A stretch of DNA of 25,635 bases from Candidatus Bathyarchaeota archaeon. GTDB taxonomy: Archaea > Thermoproteota > Bathyarchaeia > Bathyarchaeales > Bathycorpusculaceae. The stretch lies in assembly GCA_030673805.1 (NCBI GenBank), contig DAOVIH010000006.1, positions 1-25,635 of the forward strand, written 5' to 3'. The notes beneath the pieces are model-generated. The model searched no databases and was not told the origin of the DNA. It saw only the letters and a list, made by a program, of their open reading frames with translations. Positions 1-7,128 of the stretch are shown here, piece after piece (position 1 is the first letter of the stretch; each line of letters opens with the position of its first letter). The translations under genes were made by a program, and so were the position numbers.

Positions 1-148
1 CCACAAGCTTCGGTTCGTAGATTTCCCCTTCTTTGTGCAGATTTGCTTTCTTGGCGATCTCCTCGATTGTTGTATCAAAAGTCTCGTTTGTTTCCTTGAC
101 TTTGGCTGTATAATCTATTAGAACAAAATCGCTCTTTTTCAAAACCAT
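1..148 (-). CDS. FKBP-type peptidyl-prolyl cis-trans isomerase, N-terminal part (cut by window edge)
   Basis: The first 49 residues of a protein that starts at ATG 148 and runs off the left edge. The N-terminus (MVLKKSDFVLIDYTAKVKET, then NETFDTTIEEIAKKA) is typical of archaeal long FKBP/SlyD-like isomerases: a first strand that introduces the fold, then the E-T-F-D-T motif. The family catalyses prolyl isomerisation and acts as a cytosolic folding chaperone. The insert-in-flap domain and most of the active site lie outside the window, so length and catalytic residues cannot be judged. GGATG just upstream can serve as ribosome binding site. The start overlaps the stop of a small upstream frame (148-329) as TAATG, which suggests translational coupling. 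Confidence 0.85.
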   Translation of the reverse strand, partial: MVLKKSDFVLIDYTAKVKETNETFDTTIEEIAKKANLHKEGEIYEPKLV

Positions 149-329
149 TATGAATCATCCTTCGGCTGACGTTTCAAAACTAATTTCCACTCATTAATAA
201 AAACTTTCCTCAAAGAATCTATGAACATGAATCTGCTAACGTTTTCTAACAATTCAAACTTGGCGAGCAAATGCTCCTTTGGAGAGGTTGGTTTTGAAAT
301 CGTTTAACCATCTGCTCGTAGAGGGACAT
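148..329 (-). pseudogene. Small frame upstream of the FKBP gene, interrupted by one frameshift
   Basis: An ATG at 329 opens a frame (MSLYEQMVKRFQNQPL...) that stops after 27 codons. A second frame, open to the TAA at 148-150, reads ...PKEHLLAKFELLENV and then SRFMFIDSLRKVFINEWKL. It has no good start of its own. Adding one C in the CCTCTCC run near position 285 joins the two into one protein of about 60 residues that is helical and charged like a genuine archaeal protein. The joined frame ends as TAATG on the FKBP start, an operon-like arrangement. I do not recognise the family. It may be a real gene with a recent frameshift or an assembly error, or two unrelated frames. Confidence 0.45.
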
Positions 330-630
330 CAAGACAAAACTAACCCAAATTAGCGGAAAATAATCTATGGCTTTTTTTTGTTTCATTTAATGAAGAAGAA
401 TAAACCAAGAAGAATCTTAAAAGTTCTTATATTGGGTTCTTAGTTTAATAAAAAAGGAGCGCAGCTATGTTTGGCAAAATTTTGGGTTGAAACGCTGGAG
501 GCAGTTCAATAATCAACAGTTGCACTTTAGTCTTTTCACGCAATAAAACGGCAAAACACAATTCAAAATGAAAAACGAAGTTTAATTACAAAGTCTGGGT
601 GGGAATTGACTAAACCAGAGGGGATGGACC
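330..630. promoter_or_regulatory. Divergent control region between the FKBP cluster and the ZIP transporter
   Basis: About 300 bases without a full gene. Toward the ZIP gene there is a TATA-like GTTTAATTA at 580-588, with a predicted start near 610, and a GAGGGGAT ribosome site before ATG 631. Further upstream a TATA-like CTTATATT (425-432) is followed by GGAG and an ATG at 467 that opens a frame of only seven codons (MFGKILG). On the minus strand a weak AT-rich box at about 359-367 could serve the frame starting at 329. These are inferences from spacing; no start site is demonstrated. Confidence 0.4.
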
Positions 631-1371
631 ATGAGTAGCGTATTTGAGTTCATGCTTTTGGCCACCCTTGCAGGTTTGGCCACTGGTGTTGGAGGCTTAA
701 TCGTTCTTGTGAAGAAGCCGAGTAGAGAACTGTTGGGTTCTCTACTCGGCTTAGCTGCCGGAATCATGATTTCTTTGTCCTTCCTAGAGTTGTTTTCTGA
801 AGCATTAAGACTATCAGGCCTATTTTTGGCCGCTACAGCCTTTGTAACTGGTTTTTTCATAATGTTCCTTTTGGATTACCTTTTGCCTCATAAGCACTTT
901 TTCGTCGAAGAAAAGGGTGTCATAGATGGGGGCATGTTTAAGTCAGGACGCTTGATCGCAATAGGCATCTCGCTTCACAATTTTCCTGAGGGTATTGCCA
1001 TAGCATCAAGTTATTCTTACATGCCCGAGTTTGGATTAATGGTGGCTCTAGCTATGGCCATCCACAATATTCCTGAAGGGATGGCTATATCCTTACCTCT
1101 GCGCGCAGGTGGAGCCTCCAAGATGGAAGCTTTCAGATTGGCTTTGTTCTCAGGTTTAATGGAGCCTCTAGGGGCTTTAGTAGCAGCTGTCTTCCTCGTG
1201 TTCTTCCAAGGGCTAGTCCCTCTGGGATTAGCTTTTGCAGGAGGTGTGATGGTGTTTGTTACGTTGGACGAGCTAATTCCCATAGCTCATAAAGGTGGGC
1301 ACGAACACTTTACCTCTTTGGGAGTGATACTGGGTTGTATAGTCACCTTTTTGTTATTGGGACTTCTTTGA
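631..1371 (+). CDS. ZIP family divalent metal (zinc) transporter, GufA-like
   Basis: A 246-residue polytopic membrane protein of the ZIP family, which moves zinc, iron or manganese into the cytoplasm. The family-defining HNxPEG motifs are both present: HNFPEG at 116-121 and HNIPEG at 145-150, in the two central helices that form the metal site. About eight hydrophobic segments can be traced. A short loop after residue 85 carries HKHFFVEE, a possible metal-sensing or gating loop. Length and layout match the short GufA/ZupT-like branch with no N-terminal signal. ATG 631 has a good purine-rich ribosome site 5-12 bases upstream and its own TATA-like box at 580-588. It is transcribed alone. Which metal it carries cannot be read from the sequence. 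Confidence 0.92.
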   Translation: MSSVFEFMLLATLAGLATGVGGLIVLVKKPSRELLGSLLGLAAGIMISLSFLELFSEALRLSGLFLAATAFVTGFFIMFLLDYLLPHKHFFVEEKGVIDGGMFKSGRLIAIGISLHNFPEGIAIASSYSYMPEFGLMVALAMAIHNIPEGMAISLPLRAGGASKMEAFRLALFSGLMEPLGALVAAVFLVFFQGLVPLGLAFAGGVMVFVTLDELIPIAHKGGHEHFTSLGVILGCIVTFLLLGLL

Positions 1372-1465
1372 TAAGTTCAGTATTGTCCATGATCAAAGCT
1401 AGACTGCCTAACTACCCAGCAATAAAGAATGGAGAATTGCAGTGTTCACTTATCCACTTAATTGT

Positions 1466-1486
1466 AGTAGGGGATGGGTCCCCACT
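1466..1486. terminator. Stem-loop between the ZIP gene and tRNA-Gln, possible terminator
   Basis: GGGGA (1470-1474) pairs with TCCCC (1479-1483) across a TGGG loop. AGT and ACT extend the stem past one bulged A, giving about 8 pairs. It lies downstream of both the ZIP gene (plus) and the tRNA (minus). No long T tract follows, so a role in termination is only positional. Confidence 0.3.
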
Positions 1487-1524
1487 CTAGTTCATATTCT
1501 CGTCTGAAACACACGAGAGATTCG

Positions 1525-1600
1525 TGGTAGCCCGGGAGAGATTCGAACTCTCGTCGAGGGCTCCAGAGGCCCCTATGCTTGACCGCTACACCACCGGGCT
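1525..1600 (-). tRNA. tRNA-Gln (CUG anticodon), CCA encoded
   Basis: A full cloverleaf folds on the minus strand: acceptor AGCCCGG/CCGGGCT, D arm GTGT...GCAT-type pairing, anticodon stem GGGGC/GCCCT with loop CTCTGGA (anticodon CTG, for CAG codons), and T arm GAGAG-TTCGAAT-CTCTC. The discriminator is A (1528) and CCA follows in the genome (1525-1527). The A1-U72 pair is what archaeal tRNA-Gln shows and is recognised by the GatDE amidotransferase, which makes Gln-tRNA from Glu-tRNA. There is no intron. An AT-rich stretch at about 1637-1651 is a possible promoter. The 3' flank repeats ten bases of the T arm (see findings). Confidence 0.95.
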
Positions 1601-1724
1601 AAAAACTCTTGCAAGTTGTATAGAGAATTTGCTTCATAATAATTTTAAGGTAGCATTAAAAGAATTGAGATATATACCTGGGAAAGCTTTTGCTTTTTGA
1701 TTGAGAATAACAACATACTGCTCT

Positions 1725-1952
1725 CTAAAGCAGTGCGTAATTTGTTGATTTTATCTTTCCGCTCTGGCCTACGATGACTTCAAACTTCTCGATCCATTTG
1801 TGCCCTTCCAAGTTTATCGGGCATGTTCCTGTGACTATCCAATTTTCGCTCTTTTCTTCAACCTCAGCTACTTCAATTTCCTCTGTGTTTTTTTCCTCCT
1901 TGAGAAATTCAATTGCTATTTTAGCGGCATTGTTTCGTGATATATCTGTCAT
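1725..1952 (-). CDS. Small PepSY-like hypothetical protein
   Basis: A 75-residue soluble protein. The pattern is an N-terminal helix (NNAAKIAIEFLKEE), an acidic strand region, then a strand with WIVTGTCPINLEG, and a final strand-turn segment (WIEKFEVIVGQSGKIKS). That order resembles PepSY-type domains, whose members often act as protease inhibitors or small binding modules. The resemblance is by pattern only and I cannot name a function. It has one cysteine and no signal peptide. ATG 1952 lies 14 bases after GGGGA, so the ribosome site is loose. It stands alone upstream of tRNA-Gln. Confidence 0.65.
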   Translation of the reverse strand: MTDISRNNAAKIAIEFLKEEKNTEEIEVAEVEEKSENWIVTGTCPINLEGHKWIEKFEVIVGQSGKIKSTNYALL

Positions 1953-2143
1953 CGAACTTTTTCCCCTATATGACTCTCTCCTTTACTTTTAGGAAGACTT
2001 AACTTAAGGATTATGAACAGGTAATCATGATTTGGATTTAGCTATAGTCTCCTTAGTTCGTCCCTATGCGATGTGCTTTCACGATTTAATCTTAACTCTC
2101 ATTTCATCGGAAAAAACAGCCTGCTAATCCTCAAAGAATAATC

Positions 2144-2419
2144 CTATGCTTTAGAGTATTTTTCTCTAATTCTTTCGTCTGCCACTTTGGCTATCAATCC
2201 ATTGGAGATTAAAACATATCTGACTCCCATGAGTTCAGCTAATTCACTGGGTTTCTGGTCCTGGGTGATGAGAAGTAGACTGTTCCTCCTTGCGTATTCA
2301 ACAATATTTTTGTCTTTTTCCCCTTTCAAACCAGCCTCTTGGGCAGTGATCACTTCATATCCTAGTGTCTCAAAGTACTCCTTCAATCCGGCATACATTT
2401 CGTCGAGCAACAGCTTCAT
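2144..2419 (-). CDS. DUF5615-type PIN-like protein (possible toxin-like nuclease)
   Basis: A protein of 91 residues beginning MKLLLDEMYAGLKEYFETLG. It has the DUF5615/Mut7-C-like pattern: an LLLDE strand with the first acidic residue, a helix, GYEVITAQEAGLKG, then SLLLITQDQKPSELA, where the family carries its second acidic motif (usually xTxDxDF). This is a minimal PIN-like fold often found in toxin-antitoxin pairs with DUF433 proteins. No DUF433 partner is visible here, so it may be an orphan. The frame is open to a GTG at 2434, but a TATA-like box (2458-2466) predicts transcription from about 2436, and GGAG sits 9 bases before ATG 2419, so I use 2419. Confidence 0.75.
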   Translation of the reverse strand: MKLLLDEMYAGLKEYFETLGYEVITAQEAGLKGEKDKNIVEYARRNSLLLITQDQKPSELAELMGVRYVLISNGLIAKVADERIREKYSKA

Positions 2420-2434
2420 TTTTGACTTCTCCAC

Positions 2435-2735
2435 TTCAGCTTAAACTTGACAATTTACATATTTAGGGCTTTGTTAGTCAACCCCGAAGGCAAAATTTGT
2501 GGGGCTCAAGCCAAACAAACAAAACTAGTTCTTTGTTGAATTCTTCTACAAAGGACAGCCTTTTTATTTGAAACAATATAGATGGAACGTATAACCTAGC
2601 CTAGACAAAAGTCTGGTAAGGTTCAAGAACCAGCGGGTCGATTGTTGAAACACAAGTATAATATAGTTCATGTGAAATTTGATCTTGAAATGAGGTGCCG
2701 TAAGAATCAAAGAAAAAATTAGTTCCATTGGATAC
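2435..2735. promoter_or_regulatory. Divergent intergenic region with structured leader before the SIS gene
   Basis: No credible gene. The minus side holds the TATA-like CTAAATATG (2458-2466) of the DUF5615 gene. On the plus side, TTTTTATTTG at 2561-2570 could start a transcript near 2590, leaving a leader of about 145 bases before GTG 2736. That leader can form a 6-bp stem-loop (2601-2606 with 2611-2616) and a GGT/ACC hairpin at 2620-2631. A frame on the opposite strand (2564-2806) looks like a chance opening. Confidence 0.3.
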
Positions 2736-3860
2736 GTGAATAAAATCAGGGACAACATTTCAAGGATTCGAAGAAAGAGCTTTCTTCCACTGTATGAGGA
2801 TCTCAAATCGGCTGATTGCGTGGTTTGTGGAGGCTCTGGGCGTTCGTTGTTTTCTCTGAACGCGGCAATGAGTCAAATAGCCCTTAGCCAAATAGGTTGG
2901 AGAAACAAAGTGGTGCTCACTCCAGATGATCCAGGGTTTCCGGGGAAAAACATGTATGATGCGGCGGCTGATCTAGAGCGTCGATATAAAAAGGTACTCT
3001 TATTGCTTAACTCTGGCAGTGGCTTTTCGGATGACCCTCTTCTGATGGCTAAGGACCTAGCTCGTTATATTGAGGAAAACAAAGCAACCAAGTTTTCAAT
3101 GGGCTTAGTCACCTCCAATTTGAAGTCTCCCCTCGCAAAGATAACGGAGCGAAACGGTCACGTAGTCCAACTTAGGGGACGCGGAAAGTCCAAGCCTTCC
3201 TTTGAATACAGCGAAACGGGCATGATGGGCGACGTTTTTGAACTAGGTAGTCTTCTCTTAATGTGTCTCACCATCGAAGCTATCTTTAGGAATTTGGAGG
3301 CCAGCGATGTTTTTAGTCTTTGTGAAGAGGAATTTAAGACGCTGGGTGCAATAATAGATGCAAATGTGGAATCAGAAACCTACACCAAACTCGTTAATAT
3401 CTTAGAGAGACGAACCAATGTGTTCCTGGGGGGAAAGGGTACTGCGAACGAGATTGCCAAAATGACCGGTGTTAGGCTTTTCCACATCAAGAGTTTCCTT
3501 GGGGACAATGTCTATGTTACGCGTGGGGTTAACACTCCTCATCCTAGAGCAGGTGACCTTGAAATCCTAATCTCCTTTTCAGGTGAAACAACACCAGTAC
3601 TGATCTGGTGTGACGTCGTAAAGAAGCTTAGTGGAAACGTCCTAGCAATAACGGGCACAAAAAACTCGACCTTAGCCAAAAAATCCGATCTCCGAATAGT
3701 TTTGGAGGAAAAAATCAAGTCTGGTGCACCTAGGCGATTCTATACAAGAGCTGCTTACGTCCTAAGTCCTTTACCTGTTAAGCTGGCTGAGAGATTGGCC
3801 ATGAGAGGCCTTAAGCTTCCAGAGTACATAATAAGCTGGTATCATTCAGTCACACAATAA
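2736..3860 (+). CDS. Protein with two SIS (sugar isomerase) domains
   Basis: A 374-residue cytosolic protein with tandem SIS-type Rossmann folds. The first covers about residues 25-150 (DCVVCGGSGRS, VLLLLNSGSGFSDDPL, FSMGLVTSNLKSPLAKI). The second covers about 215-345 (NVFLGGKGTANEIA, LEILISFSGETTPV, VLAITGTKNSTLAKKSDLRI). The SFSGETTPV segment is the phosphosugar-binding loop of SIS domains. Tandem SIS proteins include GlmS-type isomerases, AgaS-like deaminases and 6-phospho-3-hexuloisomerases (single domain); no glutaminase domain is present. The substrate is probably a phosphorylated sugar but cannot be specified. The GTG start at 2736 has a weak ribosome site. The codons upstream to 2694 are also open but lack a normal start. 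Confidence 0.8.
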   Translation: MNKIRDNISRIRRKSFLPLYEDLKSADCVVCGGSGRSLFSLNAAMSQIALSQIGWRNKVVLTPDDPGFPGKNMYDAAADLERRYKKVLLLLNSGSGFSDDPLLMAKDLARYIEENKATKFSMGLVTSNLKSPLAKITERNGHVVQLRGRGKSKPSFEYSETGMMGDVFELGSLLLMCLTIEAIFRNLEASDVFSLCEEEFKTLGAIIDANVESETYTKLVNILERRTNVFLGGKGTANEIAKMTGVRLFHIKSFLGDNVYVTRGVNTPHPRAGDLEILISFSGETTPVLIWCDVVKKLSGNVLAITGTKNSTLAKKSDLRIVLEEKIKSGAPRRFYTRAAYVLSPLPVKLAERLAMRGLKLPEYIISWYHSVTQ

Positions 3861-4035
3861 TGCCAACTGAGAAAATCAGGGCCCGAAGATTTGTTAGGGG
3901 CGTCAATTGGCGGTATGTCTGTAATAAAACCTTGAGAGCCATTTTCTCTATAATCGCTTCATTATTTGGAGATTTGTGCAAAGGAAGCTATTGCTTCATA
4001 CTATGTGAAAACGAAACTAGGAACAACAGTAGAAA

Positions 4036-4485
4036 ATGGAACAATTGATAAGAACAATAATGCTTGGTTTCATTCAAGGTCTAACACAATGACTACCGAT
4101 CTCAAGCACTGGACACTTGAGGCTCACTGAACACTTCTTAGATCTACAAATGCCTTTGCTCTTTGACGTTATGTTGCACTTTGGAACGCTTATCGCAACC
4201 CTTTTTTTCTTTCGGAAGGATCTAGCAAATCTAATGCTTGCGCTCTTTAAACTAGATTTTAAAAGTGAAAACGGGTAGTGATATTATTGCTCCTGATAGG
4301 CACGGTTCTCATAGCACTTATTGGACTCTTCTTCGCTGACTTCATTGATCGTTTCAATGGGCGTGGGCTATCTAGCTTTGAAATTAGTTTGGAAGACTTT
4401 ATCTAAAAGAAGGTTCTATCTGTTTAGTTTGTACTGCTGGTTGGTCGGGATGGTGTTATTAGGGTTGAATCTAGCTGGATTCTAG
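4036..4485 (+). pseudogene. uppP: Decayed undecaprenyl-diphosphatase-type gene (uppP/bacA remnant)
   Basis: Translation shows three blocks of UppP/BacA phosphatase. Block 1 (from ATG 4036) reads IRTIMLGFIQGLTQ, then TGA at 4090-4092 where the motif normally continues with W or F, then LPISSTGHL and FDVMLHFGTLIATLFFFRKD. Block 2, in another frame from 4284, reads LLLLIGTVLIALIGLFFADFIDRF. Block 3, back in the first frame from 4363, reads VGYLALKLVW, then FSLYCWLVGMVLLG, and ends at TAG 4483. Family members are about 265 residues, so roughly the central 130 residues are missing between blocks 2 and 3. Stops, a frameshift and an internal deletion mean no functional enzyme. The family dephosphorylates polyprenyl diphosphate carriers in the membrane. 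The 3' end overlaps the end of cca on the other strand. Confidence 0.85.
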
Positions 4486-5892
4486 CCAAAAAGGTCTTCC
4501 CGTGAGGAAAGATGATAAGAATTCAAGGAAATCTTCGTTACAAGTCTGGCTTTCTACAACCTTATCATTTAGGTGAATAGTTAACTTATTCCGCATGGCT
4601 TGCGAGATCTGTTCAGGGATACCGTTCTTCCTTCCGCCTTCCTTTAGCTTTTCAGAAAGAAGTTGGGAAATCCCACTTATATTCCGGTGGATTTCCACAA
4701 CCCATCTTCCTTCTTCAATGTAAGGACCAGAAACTACCAAGTTGTTGTTTAGATATTTTGTAAGGAACTTTTCACATTCCTTCCTTTTCTCTAGGGGTGG
4801 CCCTAGATGTTTTTTTACAGATGGCCTCGCGCAATTCTCAAGCTCAAAGATTATAGTGTTTTCGCCTTCACCGTTGCTCCAGACATCGTCCCTAAAGACT
4901 TTGAATCCGTCTCTTGAAATCATTCTTCGCAAGGCCCGTTTGGCCTTGTAAAGTTGTCCCCATAATATGTCGGGGACCGCTTCAACTCTATCAAAAGTTA
5001 CAGATACTATGCAAGAACCCCTTTCTTTGATATTCTTCTTTAGAATTTCAGTTGACAGGGATTGATTTGGTGGAAAAAAAAATTGCCTGTTCGGGGTTCT
5101 GATGAATGCTCTGGCTGCGCCGATGAATTCGTATAGTTTCTGTTCTTGTACAGCAGACGCTACGTTCCTCAGTTTGTCTACAGGGTCGACTACCACCAAA
5201 GGTTCTGTGAAGACTTGTTGAAGCTCCTTTGAGCATTTAGCATAATAATCTTCGATGTCTACGACGACCCTCGATTCGTATTCTGAAAAGGCGGTTATTG
5301 TCTCGCTGAAGGATTTGAAGTTCAATATTAGCAACTCACATAGATATCCACTAAATCCTCCTGTTCTAATTTCAGCGCCATAGCATTTGATTCCCTTCAT
5401 GAATTGTTTCAACAACCGAACCTCATCTTGTAGTTTCTTGTTCAGGTATTTCCTTATGTAATCCGTGTGGAACGGTGTTCTATCCGTAGCACTCAGCCAT
5501 TTTCCGAGTTTAACGTCATAACATGGAACAATGTTGACTCTCGTGTCTTCAATAATCGATTCCAAATACGGATGTTCTGCAAAACGTTCGATTTGCTCTG
5601 ATCCTTCTGTTACTCCTCGCGCAATTTTAAGACTTATTTCTCCAAGAAACCGACGCGGAATTGTGACTGGTAAACGTAAAAAAACGTCGATGTCGGGTTC
5701 TTCGCTTAGCCAAGTTCCTTTTGCAACCGAACCTTCAACTCGAACCACAGCGTCTATACCTTGTTCTTTGCAAGCTACAATTGTTTTCTGTTCCAATTTT
5801 TTAGCCAAGCTTTCAATTGTTATCTGGCGATGTTCAGATGGAACGATTTTCTGCAAAATTTCCTTTTTTATTTTGTATATTTCTTCTTGCAT
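4471..5892 (-). CDS. cca: CCA-adding tRNA nucleotidyltransferase, archaeal class I
   Basis: A 473-residue enzyme that builds or repairs the 3' CCA of tRNA from CTP and ATP without a nucleic acid template. The nucleotidyltransferase signature is clear: GSVAKGTWLSEEPDIDVFL at 54-72 with acidic residues D67 and D69, then AEHPYLES and RVNIVPCYDV at 105-127. After this come the helical central domain (FSGYLCELLILNF) and the C-terminal body and tail domains, giving the full family length. Where most relatives I recall have an Asp before the VPCY strand, this protein has N120 (codon AAC); see findings. ATG 5892 is 15 bases after thpR, so the two are probably cotranscribed. Its last bases overlap the uppP remnant on the other strand. 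Confidence 0.93.
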   Translation of the reverse strand: MQEEIYKIKKEILQKIVPSEHRQITIESLAKKLEQKTIVACKEQGIDAVVRVEGSVAKGTWLSEEPDIDVFLRLPVTIPRRFLGEISLKIARGVTEGSEQIERFAEHPYLESIIEDTRVNIVPCYDVKLGKWLSATDRTPFHTDYIRKYLNKKLQDEVRLLKQFMKGIKCYGAEIRTGGFSGYLCELLILNFKSFSETITAFSEYESRVVVDIEDYYAKCSKELQQVFTEPLVVVDPVDKLRNVASAVQEQKLYEFIGAARAFIRTPNRQFFFPPNQSLSTEILKKNIKERGSCIVSVTFDRVEAVPDILWGQLYKAKRALRRMISRDGFKVFRDDVWSNGEGENTIIFELENCARPSVKKHLGPPLEKRKECEKFLTKYLNNNLVVSGPYIEEGRWVVEIHRNISGISQLLSEKLKEGGRKNGIPEQISQAMRNKLTIHLNDKVVESQTCNEDFLEFLSSFLTGRPFWLESS

Positions 5893-5907
5893 TGTGAAAC
5901 CTTTAGT

Positions 5908-6474
5908 TTAGTTGTAACAAATACTTCTTAACGTCGAATAAACTGGCCCATTAGGGGTCAAATCGCTCTTTTTGAGCTTTAGGTACTCTATCTCTATGTT
6001 GCCGAAGTCGTATTTTGCATTTTTGGAAATAAACTCGGACAGTTGCTTCTTGTTCTTTCCAGTTTTTACACGAGCAATTGTGATGTGAGATTTGAAACCT
6101 TTCTTATCAGAATTGAAGCCCAACTGGCACAAGAGAGGTTCCAACTGATCGAAAATCTTCTTGATTCTATCTCTGCCATCAGTTATCCCTGCCCACACAA
6201 CCCTAGGATAATTAATGCTAGGAAAAGCTCCTATTCCAGTGATCTTTAGGTTGAAAGGAGAAAATTGAACTTTCTTCATTTCTTCACAGATACTGTCCAA
6301 CATATTATGCCTTATCTTTCCGAGAAACCGAATTGTCACATGAACATTTTGTATTTTTACGGTTTTCAGATCAGCCCCTGTCTCCAACATTAGTTTCTGG
6401 ATCCCAGTTACTCTTTTTAAAATTGTCTCGTTATCTATATCTAAAGCCAAAAAAGCTCTTATCAACTCTGACAT
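5908..6474 (-). CDS. thpR: RNA 2',3'-cyclic phosphodiesterase (2H family, LigT)
   Basis: A 188-residue member of the 2H phosphoesterase superfamily. Both HxT motifs are present: HVTIRFLG with H45 and T47, and SHITIARV with H130 and T132. These two motifs line a symmetric active-site cleft. ThpR/LigT proteins open 2',3'-cyclic phosphates and can join tRNA halves weakly in vitro; in archaea the gene is commonly near RNA-processing genes, and here it sits directly upstream of cca. The frame is open to a TTG at 6486, but the ATG at 6474 gives the usual N-terminus (MSELIRAFLALDI) and follows a GGA ribosome site. A TATA-like box around 6502-6512 on this strand fits a start about 8 bases upstream. 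Confidence 0.92.
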   Translation of the reverse strand: MSELIRAFLALDIDNETILKRVTGIQKLMLETGADLKTVKIQNVHVTIRFLGKIRHNMLDSICEEMKKVQFSPFNLKITGIGAFPSINYPRVVWAGITDGRDRIKKIFDQLEPLLCQLGFNSDKKGFKSHITIARVKTGKNKKQLSEFISKNAKYDFGNIEIEYLKLKKSDLTPNGPVYSTLRSICYN

Positions 6475-6561
6475 TTTTCGTTCCAATCAGTATTTTTACA
6501 CACCATTTCATAAATGCTTTTAATCCCGATACAAATTCATTTTATATCAAAATGATGCTTT

Positions 6562-7128
6562 ATGAACAAAGATAAGCTGGTTATTGGTATGGCTGGCATG
6601 CCGGGATCTGGGAAATCCCTTGTGGTAGAAACTGCCAGAGAAGCAGGCTACACCGTTGTAACTATGGGTGATGTGATCAGAGACGAAACGGAAAAAAGAG
6701 GATTAGCACCAAATTCGGAAAACATTGGTGATGTGATGATTAGTTTGCGGAAAAGAGGTGGCAAGAGTGTAATCGCTGACAAGTGTATCCCAAGGATTGA
6801 ACAAGAGGAAAATCAAAAAATAATCGTTGACGGATTACGAAGTCTATCTGAGGTAGAATCATTCAAGAAGAAATTTTCTAAATTCAGTCTTTTGGCTATT
6901 CACTCTTCGCCTACCACGAGATTTAAAAGAATTAATCTTCGTGGTAGGAGCGATGATCCTAGTGGGTGGGAAAGCTTTTGCCAGAGAGATATGCGTGAGC
7001 TTGGAGTTGGACTAGGTGGAGTTATAGCAATGGCCGAATATCTGCTAATAAACGAAGGTAACAAGTTATCTGTTAGCTCAAAAACTCGAGAAATACTGAG
7101 AAAAGTTGAGGAGAAATGGATGAAATAA
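6562..7128 (+). CDS. UPF0200 family P-loop nucleotide kinase-like protein
   Basis: A 188-residue P-loop protein of the archaeal UPF0200 family (adenylate/dephospho-CoA kinase-like). The Walker A loop GMPGSGKS is at 12-19, followed by the lid-like and NMP-binding-like regions: TMGDVIRDE, then GLAPNSENIG, and IIVDGLRSLSEVE as the Walker B-like strand. The LRGRSDD segment near 130 is the arginine-rich lid typical of small-molecule kinases. The substrate is not established, and I do not assign dephospho-CoA kinase because archaea use another family for that step. ATG 6562 is chosen because the P-loop needs the preceding strand. The gene is divergent from thpR and overlaps UPF0201 by 13 bases. Confidence 0.9.
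   Translation: MNKDKLVIGMAGMPGSGKSLVVETAREAGYTVVTMGDVIRDETEKRGLAPNSENIGDVMISLRKRGGKSVIADKCIPRIEQEENQKIIVDGLRSLSEVESFKKKFSKFSLLAIHSSPTTRFKRINLRGRSDDPSGWESFCQRDMRELGVGLGGVIAMAEYLLINEGNKLSVSSKTREILRKVEEKWMK

Noticed and set aside
2144..2419. A toxin-antitoxin pair with the upstream small protein at 1725-1952
   Set aside because: The PepSY-like protein is 190 bases downstream with its own spacing and does not look like a DUF433 or other antitoxin, so pairing is unsupported.
2564..2806. An 80-codon minus-strand frame opposite the SIS gene start
   Set aside because: It overlaps the start of a well-supported gene, has unlikely composition, and lies over the predicted promoter and leader.
3860..4048. 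A 62-codon plus-strand frame overlapping the SIS gene stop as TAATG
   Set aside because: The translation is rich in Cys, Trp and Arg with no recognisable pattern, other frames there are equally open, and it runs into the uppP remnant. The overlap alone is not enough to call a gene.
4090..4092. TGA read as Trp (code change) in uppP and after MFGKILG
   Set aside because: Intact genes here, such as radA, end in TGA, and uppP also has a TAG-TGA pair, a frameshift and an internal deletion, so decay explains the TGA.
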